DNA of 64,000 nt, taken from the NCBI RefSeq assembly GCF_003369915.1, contig NC_046674.1, forward strand, positions 14,880,001 through 14,944,000, in the 5' to 3' direction. A model generated the notes under the pieces. The model was not told the DNA's origin. It made no database searches and worked only from the letters and a program-made list of their open reading frames with translations. Positions 48,816 through 59,355 of the stretch are shown here, one piece after another. Every line of letters begins with the position of its first letter. The stretch's first letter is position 1. Both the position numbers and the translations under genes were made by a program. This DNA comes from Drosophila miranda (taxonomy: Eukaryota; Arthropoda; Insecta; Diptera; Drosophilidae).

Positions 48816-50604
48816 GGCTTTCGGAGTGAGAAACTTTTCAAAATTTAAGACTATTTAGGAAATATGTGTGCGGAACTGGCTATGAATGAACTATGACTGA
48901 AATACGAATAGATATTTCTGGGCGTACAGCCTGCTTTTGTGAAAAACTTTGCATTTATAAAAGTTGAGGGTTTTTCCAAGGACTACTAGGGGCTCGGGTG
49001 AGGGTCGGCTGGCGCCAGGCGGAGACCGGGCGGAAGCCTAGAGTCGGCCTGTGGGAGGTGCTTCCTGTTGGCCATCAGTCAGTCAGTCAATCCATCCATC
49101 AGTCGCATCACTCATCTGAACAGCTTCCTGAATCGAAAACTGTACTACTTCCCGTCCCGTCTTGCGGGCCCAAAACCAATCACAAAAGGTCATTTAGCTG
49201 GACAAACTTCCGAGCAGCAGTGAACGGTTCAGGGAACTGCTCCAATTCTGACCAAATATTGGGGAATCTTAAATCTTAAATATGCTTTGGCATCACTGGC
49301 CTTTCCACGCAATCAAAATCAAAAGCAAAAAGCAATGATTACAACAAAAGTAGATGAAAGTCAAGTCCCGGTCATGGCCGTGTAATACATTCGGAGGCTG
49401 TGACGGAACTGGGACGAGCTTTAGACGGCCACTGAACTGTCATAAATAAAACGAATTTATCCTGCCGCCTGCCCGGGCAATCTGTGACTTATAATCAGCG
49501 CTGTCGATGGGCCCAATCAAGTGCCGAGTGACGAGATTGGATGCCTGGATGGTGTACGGTGTACGCCTTCGCCTTGAGCCTGCGGGAAGGAGGGTTCACT
49601 GGAGAGTGAACAGCGGGCATGGCATTGATGATTCCTTGCTGTGCCCCTCCCCTCTGAAAATATTGATACCTTGTTATCCTGGCTGCTGTGCTGTGACTCG
49701 AGAGCGAGTTTCACCTGGCAGGAAAATCGTTAAAAATATAAGCTAATGGCCCACATTTTCTTTTGCTGGCCTAAAACATGAAATCAGTGTCGTGTGGTTC
49801 CCAGATTCGCATGTAAATTGATCGATTATGGGGGGGGGAGGAGGAGTGGGATTGGGAGTGGGAGTGGGTGTGGGCTGCTGCACCATCTGGCCGTCGGATG
49901 AGTCAGTCGATCTGTGCCCCACATGTTTTCACTCAGGGCGCAATCACTTCTATGTCGCGCATCGACTGGGGTGGCTCTGGCTCTGGCTCTGCCTTTGCCT
50001 TTGCCCCATCTTCAGCTGCCTCTGCCTCTGCCTCTGCCTCTGCTGCTGCTTCTAAATTCGAGTGTATGCTGAACATGTGCGAGGCCATTGGAGGATGCCC
50101 TTTTAATGATGCATTTCGACTTAAATTTAGTGGCAAAACATTGTTGAACGCATTAAGCAATTATGCTGCAGCCCCGCCACAGAGATAAATGGGAAAATGG
50201 TAAAAGACGGGCCCCCCCCCAAATTTGATGCTCATCTGTTCTGGTGGGATTCTGGGGCTCTGGCAAGGGGAGTCGTAGCGCTCCATGTTGCATGGTGTGC
50301 GTTGCATTGTTGCAGGCACTTATCTGCACCACTAAAATGGGTCATTGTTCCCCCGGAACCCGCTCAATGGACTTGTTCCCAGGCAAAGCCCCACTAATGG
50401 ATCGTGTGCACATACCGTTCCTATCGATGGACTACTGTCAAGTGGATATTGCCCTGCTACGAGCACTGTGCAGTGAGGCATTAATGAGATCATCAGGCGA
50501 ACAGACATGCAGACAGATTGGATGCGTTTTGATGGCGAATTCTTCCACCTGAACGCTAACCCCTCCCCAACCCCTCCCCTTGTACGTGTGTGTATGTACA
50601 TTAT
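48816..50604. other. non-coding up to palindrome B
   Basis: Contains CAGT units near 49078-49090, poly-G near 49830, GGGAGT units near 49855, and GGCTCT/GCCTCT units near 49972-50045. No gene recognised. Confidence 0.5.
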
Positions 50605-50942
50605 TCTACTGAATGCGTTTCTATGATTAACTTTCGTTGATGAAATATTTTCGTTTCGGCTGTCGGCACTTGTACAATGCCTTCGCTCTCTCGTGGGGCT
50701 TCTGTTCGTCGCCGGGAATGGAATCCATTCCGTTCCATTTACCAATTTTGGTATGTCGTGGCTGTCGCTTGCTTTTGGGGGGCCTCAAGCTTCAAACCAT
50801 CCATGGCAGGAATCCATCACGAATCCATCGAGTCCATGAATATTTGCCTTAATTCGAGAAATACGTTATCCTTGGGTGTCCTCACACTTTATTAAACGAA
50901 ATGTGCACAACTATTAGAAAATTTCGAAGGCGTATTAAATAT

Positions 50943-51977
50943 TTAATTGAGATCAATCAGTGCCATAAGTTCAGAGAGCTCCACACTGTCCACTTGCTTG
51001 AAATGCTCCAGCTTGTTGTAAATCAAGGACAAACGTTCGGGATTTTTGGAGAGCATTATCGCGGACTTCAGAGTCTAAGAGATGGATTTAAGTTGATTAT
51101 TTATGCTTGTATCTGTATCTGTATCTGTATCTGTAAGTACACTTACCTTAAGCACTGCATCGCTGACAGTTTGATTTTTAATGTTTTCTCGAAAGTAAGG
51201 TTGGTTGGTCACTTCGTTGTGTTTTTCTCCCAAATGATCCAGGAATTTTTTGACTGACATCGCTTTTGCGATAAACTCATCAAGTTGTATTGGCTCCTTT
51301 TGTACCATGAACTGTGCCCCCTTGATAAGGTGCTCCCCAAAAAAGGGGATGTACATTTTCGGATCATTCGAAAATTTTAGAGCAAGTAAAAAATGGTAGC
51401 TAAGCTGACCATTGCCGGGCCCAGTGGCATCAATTGAATAATGGTCTATGTCCCCTTTTTTCGATTCAGCACTGAGAGTGAAGACCTTGCCACTCTGGCA
51501 AGTGACCTCACCAATACCGCCAACAGCTCTTTTCAGGTCGGTGTCAAACAAAGATCTCAACCTCTCTGGCACTACATATGCATTTTGAACAGCTGGATGG
51601 CGTACATTCCGGGGAGCCCTCAGCTTATAAAGGGCTGCGTATGTGCCTTCCCACAGTTTATGCGGATAAATCGGGAATGGCATTGTCAGCTGAATCCATG
51701 TCTGATACTTCTTCTTTTGAATATCTATGGGATATACATATTACAAAGCATATATGTATATAAAGGATATAAAGCATAAATGCATGTGTTTCTTTTCTCT
51801 ATTATACTCACTGGTTTCCTTCAAATGGGACAGTGTCCCCTTGAAAATGGAAATTGTATCGTGGAATGCTTGATATATTTTCTGGGTAATTTCTTCCTCC
51901 TCCTTCGACCAAGACTCCTCTAAATTGTGTATTTTGTCTAATAGCTTATCAAACGCCTCCGTGAATTTGATCGACAT
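50943..51977 (-). CDS. palindrome B gene, left copy: 291-aa unknown protein
   Basis: Mirror copy of the right-arm gene, with the same predicted protein. Minus-strand exons are 51977-51812, 51724-51147 and 51074-50943. A Motif-7-like CATCCCTA at 52048-52055 lies ~70 bp upstream of the ATG. The (TATCTG)n microsatellite in intron 2 has the same repeat number as in the right copy. Transcribed away from the axis, head-to-head with the right copy. Both copies have full open frames and intact splice sites, so neither is an obvious pseudogene. Confidence 0.78.
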
Positions 51978-52047
51978 TTCGACAATTTTCTCTCTTCCGC
52001 TTTTCTTTTTTTTCAATAAGGAATGTCTACGGCGTCAGCTGACACCT

Positions 52048-52055
52048 TAGGGATG
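52048..52055 (-). promoter_or_regulatory. Motif 7 element of left palindrome B gene
   Basis: CATCCCTA matches CAKCNCTR, 71 bp before the start codon at 51977, with no TATA box nearby. A further match lies at 52634-52641. Confidence 0.4.
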
Positions 52056-52987
52056 GGATGTATGTCAGTTGTTCAACAATAGTATCGGAAGGTGTATCGC
52101 AAGTGAAGCTGAAACAATATCAAATAATCGATTGCCATTCCGATTGCACCTAGCACAAAATTCTCGTATACAAAGAATCCTCCCACTCGATTGGGATTCG
52201 ATTCAGTTTAAGCTCAAGAGCCCCCTTTCCATTTCCTTCTCACCCCCTTTTCATTTGAGATATACCGAATCGCGAGACATGCGCTTCGTTCACACCAAAA
52301 TTATATATAATTCTCCTCTCTGCCCATCGTGAAAGGATTTACCTGTCATTCCATGTAAATTGAGATAATGCGAAATTGTTTTCTAAAATACCAATACCAC
52401 CCAGTCCCCTATCCACCTTCGACAAGTGTACCCATCCATTGTCTCACACTCCATTCACTCCGAGCATTGCCCCGAGAAATCGAATAATCGAGCGTTAAAA
52501 TAAATGTATTCAAATTGGAACACAATTAATGTTCATAATTAAGACTTGAAAATCGGTATTTCGTTTATTTATGATGCGATTGCAGCCGTGTAAGTGTGGT
52601 TATCCAACACTGAAATTTTTGGCACTCACTCTCCATCCCTAGATTTCGACGTCACTTGACGGAAGCTCACCAATACCAACGCAACGAAACGAAAAAAACC
52701 AAATTGGTAAAAATCAAGTGAAAATTTTCATAGAAAAACTATATTCTCCTCTTGCTCGGCTCATAATGGCGAGTGGCGTCCCTCGTGATTACTTTTGCGA
52801 GTGAAATCTTCGACCAGCAAAGGGGCATCAACAATCAAGACGTAGCCACGCTCGGAGGCGCCTCTGGGCAGCCTCCTGGGGATCTGCGGTGGGCAGCTAC
52901 CGGGAGAGCATGGCCCGGGACCAAACCGGGATCGATAACGACGAAGCCAAGCCCCGGGAGGGAAGGGAACGAACGAACGATGCTGTT

Positions 52988-53299
52988 TGGCGAATCCAGC
53001 CGAAATTATTAGCGATAATCGACTGAGGCCAGTCGATGGTGTGACCAGGCTGGACTGCTCTCACAGACCCATGGATAGGATCTCACAGTTCTCACAGGGC
53101 GGGTCCAGCGAGCAAGGACAATGCCTAGCACAAACAGGTCATCAGGTTAGGTAATGTTTAGCGCAGCTCCCGGTACACCCTTGGCGTACGTTTCATCCTT
53201 TGACAGTGGACGGGAGGGTATCGATGTTTCATTGACAGCATTGACGAGCTGTTTCTGGAACAAAGAACGCTTGGAAAACGGCACATCCTCTTTGGAGAC
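52988..53299. repeat. palindrome B diverged core, left side
   Basis: Aligns in inverted orientation with about 53631-53978, but with many substitutions and indels (roughly 80-85% by eye). Shared anchors include ACCAGGCTGGACTGCTCTC, CAGACCCATGGA, GTCCAGCGAGCAA, GTTTCATCCTTTGACA and GACGAGCTGTTTCTGGA. It is much older than the flanking near-identical arms. Confidence 0.75.
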
Positions 53300-53484
53300 C
53301 TGAAAGAGAAGAAAAACAAATGTTATTTTAGACACTCTTTTGGATAATCTCTGATTTTAGGATCCACCTGCTTCGGTGCAGCCTCATGTTCGGTGGCTAG
53401 CTCCACGATTGTATCCTGACCTACATGCATGCTTTGGTTCTGGCTGGGCATACCTTCACATAAGTCTGAATTCATCTTATCCAT
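53147..53484 (-). CDS. 89-aa two-exon gene in palindrome B core
   Basis: Minus-strand exon 1, 53484-53368 (39 codons, MDKMNSDLCEGMPSQNQSMH at its start), and exon 2, 53299-53147 (50 codons plus TAA; contains FSKRSLFQKQLVNAVNE and LSKDETYAKGVPGAALNIT). The 68-bp intron has a CAG|GTGGAT donor and a CTTCTCTTTCAG acceptor, and the join is in phase. An in-frame TGA stands four codons before the ATG, which fixes the start. A TATAAAAG box lies ~75 bp upstream. The diverged right-side copy keeps the homologue of exon 2 (SLIQKQLVNAVN) but with frameshifts and continues into FREKYKTLPDLMTHL in one frame. The gene may thus be a shortened relic of a longer one. The protein is polar with no membrane span; family unknown. 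Confidence 0.5.
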
Positions 53485-53630
53485 GGGATCTGATCACGGC
53501 AGGATCATCTGTTGTAAAATGTACACTGTCAAAGAGCTTTACATCTATATATATCTACTTTTATACTCGGCCAAGTCTTATTGAAGAAGTAAGTAAGTAA
53601 TCCTCTTCAGAGTTGAATTTTGTGGGCAGC
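53300..53630. other. palindrome B central spacer
   Basis: Not shared between the two sides. It contains the first exon and promoter of the 89-aa gene. The symmetry axis of the outer arms falls at about 53484. An AAGTAAGTAAGTAA run lies near 53586-53600. Confidence 0.7.
53524..53565 (-). promoter_or_regulatory. TATA-box promoter of the 89-aa gene
   Basis: TATAAAAG on the minus strand (53558-53565), with an initiator-like GACAGTG about 30-35 bp downstream (53524-53530), then ~45 bp to the ATG at 53484. The spacing fits a canonical TATA-Inr promoter. Confidence 0.5.
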
Positions 53631-53978
53631 ATCAGAGTGGATGTGACATTTTCCAAGCGTGTCAAGGTGACTCTTTGATCCAGAAACAGCTCGTCAATGC
53701 AGTCAATAATGAACATCGATACCCTCCCATCCAGTGTCAAAGGATGAAACGTGCGCCAAGGGTGCCATCAGCTTCCGGGAGAAGTACAAAACATTGCCTG
53801 ACTTGATGACGCACCTAGCACCTAGTTGCTTAGCTGTTTGTGCCAGGCACTGTCTTTGCTCGCTGGACCCGCTGTGCGAGAACATGTGAGATCCTCTCCA
53901 TGGGTCTGTGAGAGCAGTCCAGCCTGGTCACACCATCGCCTGGCCTCAGATCGCCAAGAATTTCGGCTGGATTCCCCA
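53631..53978 (+). pseudogene. diverged, broken copy of the 89-aa gene region
   Basis: Inverted homologue of 52988-53299. Plus-strand reading finds DVTFSKR, then a stop-interrupted stretch, then SLIQKQLVNAVN, and in a shifted frame PVSKDETCAKGAISFREKYK followed by LPDLMTHLAPSC. Exon 1 has no counterpart. Frameshifts show this side does not encode the left-side protein. The minus strand over 53822-54193 is also open for 123 codons, probably by chance, because it crosses from diverged core into arm. Confidence 0.55.
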
Positions 53979-54912
53979 AACAGCATCGTTCGTTCGTTCC
54001 CTTCCCTCCCGGGGCTTGGCTTCGTCGTTATCGATCCCGGTTTGGTCCCGGGCCATGCTCTCTCGGTAGCTGCCCACCGCAGATCCCCAGGAGGCTGCCC
54101 AGAGGCGCCTCCGAGCGTGGCTACGTCTTGATTGTTGATGCCCCTTTGCTGGTCGAAGATTTCACTCGCAAAAGTAATCACGAGGGACGCCACTCGCCAT
54201 TATGAGCCGAGCAAGAGGAGAATATAGTTTTTCTATGAAAATTTTCACTTGATTTTTACCAATTTGGTTTTTTTCGTTTCGTTGCGTTGGTATTGGTGAG
54301 CTTCCGTCAAGTGACGTCGAAATCTAGGGATGGAGAGTGAGAGTGCCAAAAATTTCAGTGTTGGATAACCACACTTACACGGCTGCAATCGCATCATAAA
54401 TAAACGAAATACCGATTTTCAAGTCTTAATTATGAACATTAATTGTGTTCCAATTTGAATACATTTATTTTAACGCTCGATTATTCGATTTCTCGGGGCA
54501 ATGCTCGGAGTGAATGGAGTGTGAGACAATGGATGGGTACACTTGTCGAAGGTGGATAGGGGACTGGGTGGTATTGGTATTTTAGAAAACAATTTCGCAT
54601 TATCTCAATTTACATGGAATGACAGGTAAATCCTTTCACGATGGGCAGAGAGGAGAATTATATATAATTTTGGTGTGAACGAAGCGCATGTCTCGCGATT
54701 CGGTATATCTCAAATGAAAAGGGGGTGAGAAGGAAATGGAAAGGGGGCTCTTGAGCTTAAACTGAATCGAATCCCAATCGAGTGGGAGGATTCTTTGTAT
54801 ACGAGAATTTTGTGCTAGGTGCAATCGGAATGGCAATCGATTATTTGATATTGTTTCAGCTTCACTTGCGATACACCTTCCGATACTATTGTTGAACAAC
54901 TGACATACATCC

Positions 54913-54920
54913 CATCCCTA
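54913..54920 (+). promoter_or_regulatory. Motif 7 element of right palindrome B gene
   Basis: CATCCCTA, 71 bp upstream of the ATG at 54991: the mirrored counterpart of 52048-52055. One base next to it differs between arms (CCTAA on the left, CCTAAA context on the right). Confidence 0.4.
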
Positions 54921-54990
54921 AAGTGTCAGCTGACGCCGTAGACATTCCTTATTGAAAAAAAAGAAAAGCGGAAGAGAGAAAATTGTCGAA

Positions 54991-56025
54991 ATGTCGATCA
55001 AATTCACGGAGGCGTTTGATAAGCTATTAGACAAAATACACAATTTAGAGGAGTCTTGGTCGAAGGAGGAGGAAGAAATTACCCAGAAAATATATCAAGC
55101 ATTCCACGATACAATTTCCATTTTCAAGGGGACACTGTCCCATTTGAAGGAAACCAGTGAGTATAATAGAGAAAAGAAACACATGCATTTATGCTTTATA
55201 TCCTTTATATACATATATGCTTTGTAATATGTATATCCCATAGATATTCAAAAGAAGAAGTATCAGACATGGATTCAGCTGACAATGCCATTCCCGATTT
55301 ATCCGCATAAACTGTGGGAAGGCACATACGCAGCCCTTTATAAGCTGAGGGCTCCCCGGAATGTACGCCATCCAGCTGTTCAAAATGCATATGTAGTGCC
55401 AGAGAGGTTGAGATCTTTGTTTGACACCGACCTGAAAAGAGCTGTTGGCGGTATTGGTGAGGTCACTTGCCAGAGTGGCAAGGTCTTCACTCTCAGTGCT
55501 GAATCGAAAAAAGGGGACATAGACCATTATTCAATTGATGCCACTGGGCCCGGCAATGGTCAGCTTAGCTACCATTTTTTACTTGCTCTAAAATTTTCGA
55601 ATGATCCGAAAATGTACATCCCCTTTTTTGGGGAGCACCTTATCAAGGGGGCACAGTTCATGGTACAAAAGGAGCCAATACAACTTGATGAGTTTATCGC
55701 AAAAGCGATGTCAGTCAAAAAATTCCTGGATCATTTGGGAGAAAAACACAACGAAGTGACCAACCAACCTTACTTTCGAGAAAACATTAAAAATCAAACT
55801 GTCAGCGATGCAGTGCTTAAGGTAAGTGTACTTACAGATACAGATACAGATACAGATACAAGCATAAATAATCAACTTAAATCCATCTCTTAGACTCTGA
55901 AGTCCGCGATAATGCTCTCCAAAAATCCCGAACGTTTGTCCTTGATTTACAACAAGCTGGAGCATTTCAAGCAAGTGGACAGTGTGGAGCTCTCTGAACT
56001 TATGGCACTGATTGATCTCAATTAA
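54991..56025 (+). CDS. palindrome B gene, right copy: 291-aa unknown protein
   Basis: Exons 54991-55156, 55244-55821 and 55894-56025 (166+578+132 nt) give 291 codons plus TAA. Donors A|GTGAGT and AAG|GTAAGT, acceptors CATAG and CTCTTAG; both joins keep frame. Residues 1-60 are charged and helical (EESWSKEEEEITQKIYQ), a likely coiled coil. The middle has a Pro/Tyr-rich start (MPFPIYPHKLWEG) and a compact mixed region (SYHFLLALKFSNDPKMYIPF), and the C-terminus ends in another helical stretch (SVELSELMALIDLN). No signal peptide or membrane span: probably intracellular. The frame is open before the ATG as KKKKSGREKIVE, but without a start codon. I do not recognise the family. Third positions are less GC-rich than in the reductase or AIG1-family genes. 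Head-to-head with its twin. Confidence 0.8.
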
Positions 56026-56074
56026 ATATTTAATACGCCTTCGAAATTTTCTAATAGTTGTGCACATTTCGTTT

Positions 56075-56080
56075 AATAAA
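56075..56080 (+). terminator. polyadenylation signal of right palindrome B gene
   Basis: AATAAA 50 bp after the stop codon; mirrored at 50888-50893 for the left copy. Confidence 0.6.
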
Positions 56081-57905
56081 GTGTGAGGACACCCAAGGAT
56101 AACGTATTTCTCGAATTAAGGCAAATATTCATGGACTCGATGGATTCGTGATGGATTCCTGCCATGGATGGTTTGAAGCTTGAGGCCCCCCAAAAGCAAG
56201 CGACAGCCACGACATACCAAAATTGGTAAATGGAACGGAATGGATTCCATTCCCGGCGACGAACAGAAGCCCCACGAGAGAGCGAAGGCATTGTACAAGT
56301 GCCGACAGCCGAAACGAAAATATTTCATCAACGAAAGTTAATCATAGAAACGCATTCAGTAGATTTTCGCCGGGAAGCCGAAGCCGACGACGACGCCGAC
56401 GCCGAAACAGAAGCGGAAGCCCCACAGTGTCATCGGACTGAAAGAATGTGGTGGGGTGGATCGGGGTGTGGTGTGGTGGGGTGTTGTAAGATGGGCGCTC
56501 TCTAACTTTGTCAGCTGTGTGTTTTTTAAACAATTGAACAGAACAGCTCACAACGTCGATTGGAAGGCGTCCGGGGTGCGTTAATTGATTTAATTGTTGC
56601 GAGGCGTCACTGGCCTGCTCTACCAAGAGGGGGGGAGGCTCTACCGCCCAAGGACGGTGGCATCTCTTGCAGGCATTGGCCAAGGAGATGGATGGTTCAA
56701 TTAGGTGTCTACGTGTCGCCGATCTGCTCGAATGTGCTCTATGAAATGCATTGCAATGACAGCTCCGATGTTGATGTTGATGTCGATGTCGATGCCGCAT
56801 AAATTAAGCACAAACTAATTAAATGCGTTCAATTGAAGCTGAAGCTGAAGCCGCCGAGTATCCGTGTACACTGGCAATCGAGTTCCATCGAGTGGCCACA
56901 AATGCGCTTTCAAGTTTTGGGCCATTTCGATGCTGTGTCCAGATCTAGGCTCTAGACTATAGAACGATGCCTCGGAGATCCTCCTGCCAGATGTGGTTCT
57001 GTTGATGCCTTTACCTAGTAGGTAGCTTTTGCTGCTCCTCCTCCGCGTACATTTGTTTGCCCAAAATGTTTGCCTGTTGGACTTTACACTCGTTATTTGT
57101 ATGCTCTACTGAAGAACGGGAGTGGAGTGGAGTGGAGTGGAAATTTCCATAAATGTTTCTCTTGCAAAAACCCCTTTCCGCCTTACCAACAATTATAACA
57201 GCTGACTCAGCAGCTGACTGACTGGCGATCCCAGACGATCCCAGACGAAACCAAAGCCCAACTTCAGCTCCAACTCCAGGCCCCTGGCTATGGCTATGGC
57301 TATGGCTATGGCTCTGCCGAACCGAACCGAACCGAACCGAACCCATCCAAATGTCTCTTTCTCCATGCCCCCAGGCCCCCTGGCCCTAGCCTACCCCAGC
57401 TGGGTAAAAGTCGCTTTTGAGGGCCAACAAACTCTTACCCTGGGCAGAGCTGTTGTTGTCGCTTGTGTCATGTCATGTCGAGAGTACCCGCATAATGACA
57501 CACATATAGCCAGAGAGACAGAGAGAGAGGGAGTGGGAGAGGGAGAGGGAGAGGGGATGGATAATTACCGCTGAACCCAAGCGGACCGCAGCAGAGCTCA
57601 GAGCGATCTCCGCTTGACAGCTGACGCTGGTACCGAGAGCGTTGACTGATTTATGAAGACACTTTTGCAAGTCGCCCAACTTGATTTTTCACGAAACCGT
57701 TACACCGGCTCCCATAGTGTGGCACGGCCCGGCCGCCACCGGCGATTGGATGCCCTAACTATGGCCCCAGCCCGTTGCAGGGCCACGATACGAGTGGAGT
57801 GGATACTGTACGGAGAGAGCAGATCACCCACTTCTCCCCCTTCTCCGGCGGAAAGGGCATCTGCTGTTCGTTGTGGCACCTTTGGGGCGGAGGGGCTTCT
57901 GTGGC

Positions 57906-57937
57906 TCGGTTCGGTTCGGTTCGGTTCGGTTCGGTTC
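57906..57937. repeat. (GGTTC)n pentanucleotide repeat
   Basis: Six units. The same pentamer occurs near 6024-6040. Confidence 0.9.
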
Positions 57938-58150
57938 GAGGTTCCCTCAATTTTGTCTATTACACGAATTCGAATTGAAGTGTCTTGTACTGTCTTTCGA
58001 GCTGGGCTGTGTTTGTTGCCAAGCGCCCAAATGACTGGCTGTCTGACTGGCCGACTGGCTGACTATCTGGCAGGCAGGCAGGCAGGCAGCAGGTTTGTCT
58101 TGTCTTGTCTTTTCTTGTGTTGCCTTGGTCTGGCCCGGTCTGTCCGCTCG

Positions 58151-58162
58151 GCTGACTGGCTG

Positions 58163-58200
<38 letters not shown>
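58151..58200. repeat. (TGGC)n tetranucleotide repeat
   Basis: About ten units with TGAC interruptions at the start. Confidence 0.9.
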
Positions 58201-58202
<2 letters not shown>

Positions 58203-59020
58203 CTTGGCTTGGCTTGGTTTGGTAATCATGATCGCATGATCTTCCAGCTGCTTCTGCAGAGAGCTCTAGCTCTGACTCTGGCTCTGGCCCAGTTGCTGGC
58301 TCCGGCTCCGGCACTGGCACTGGCACTGGTTTGTGTGGCGGGGTTAATCGCCAGCGTAATGGTAATGGTCGTGTTTGTTGCGCCAAATCAGCTGATTGCT
58401 GATGCCTGATAATGATGAGTAAGCGCTTTCGATGCATGAACCCCACCATGCCTCTCCACACACTTTTCTGTATCTGGTGTATCTTCGTCTCCCCACCGAC
58501 AGATTCGCTGGGGAATTACTCCTCCATGCGGCTGTCTATCGGGGGGGATAGTCCTCCCGAACAGATCACAGATCAGTGTCCAGTGTGGGGCTTTGGAAGT
58601 GCATAGAACATAGAAGAATACCTCCCATTGCTTACCCAAATTCTGTCGTTTCTGTCTCTATTGCGAAGACCTGTCTGGGCATGCAATGCGGATAATTATT
58701 TCGGCATAAGCCGCACACAAGACGCATAAATAAGAGCACTGCACCCATTTATCAGAACAGAAGGCCCACCGCTTGGCTGTAGAGCCCGTTGTGTCTTTTC
58801 ACTGTTTTGTTGGTTGTTTTTGTCGGGTTGTTAGCGGAGTCCATCTCGGGGATTGGCTTCCCTGTGTCACCATGTGCTAGAGATACAATGCAAAACGCAC
58901 ACGTTTTCGGCTTTGGATCCAACAGATACTCAAAGTGGACAGCATCGAGGACAGCCTGCCCCTGCCACTGCCACTGACGGTGGGGTGGGTATTAACGATG
59001 CTCTGGGTACAGTACTGTCT

Positions 59021-59090
59021 ACTGGCTACTGGCTACTGGCTACTGGCTACTGGGACACTGGCAATTGCAATGCAATGCAATGCAATGCAA
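59021..59090. repeat. (CTGGCTA)n and (TGCAA)n repeats
   Basis: A heptamer run at 59021-59052 and a pentamer run at 59066-59090, 13 bp apart. Confidence 0.85.
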
Positions 59091-59318
59091 AGCGAAACGA
59101 ATTGCAGCCAGCGGCTTTTGTAGTTCATGAACGGCCAGCGAACCCCGAACAAGTACGCGCTGATAATACTCGCAAGGGAGGGGGAGGGGGAGAGGGGGGG
59201 GGGACCAGCCACCATGCACCGGTAACTTTTTGGAGCTGCGGCAGCAGCGCCTAGGATTTGAATCAGCCGTTCGGTCACGTAAGCAGCGATTCGGCCAGGC
59301 CACTGCTTTGTGGCAAGT

Positions 59319-59355
59319 TGGGATTGGGATTGGGATTGGGGTTGGGGTTGGGGTT
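59319..59355. repeat. (GGGATT)n-(GGGGTT)n repeat
   Basis: Hexamers that switch from GGGATT to GGGGTT. Internal, not a telomere; fly telomeres do not use such repeats. Confidence 0.85.

Larger units (their letters stand above)
50605..52987. repeat. palindrome B, left arm (2383 bp)
   Basis: Reverse complement of 53979-56363. Mirrored positions sum to 106968 across the gene and to 106966 further in, because of one 2-bp GA difference near 52630. Only a few substitutions were seen (for example near 52046 and near 52909), hence about 99.8% identity. Outer edge TCTACTGAATGCG; the inner edge is where the copies change abruptly from near-identical to diverged, near 52988. Confidence 0.93.
53979..56363. 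repeat. palindrome B, right arm (2385 bp)
   Basis: Reverse complement of 50605-52987. Outer edge CGCATTCAGTAGA at 56363, beyond which the flanks are unrelated (ATAATGTACA on the reversed left side, TTTTCGCCGG here). Repeat copy number of the intronic GATACA run is identical in both arms. Confidence 0.93.

Noticed and set aside
53822..54193. 123-codon minus-strand frame in palindrome B right side
   Set aside because: Crosses the boundary between near-identical arm and diverged core; the matching left frame ends early; no recognisable protein.
59319..59355. GGGATT/GGGGTT run resembling telomere repeats
   Set aside because: Internal microsatellite; flies maintain telomeres with retroelements, not such repeats.
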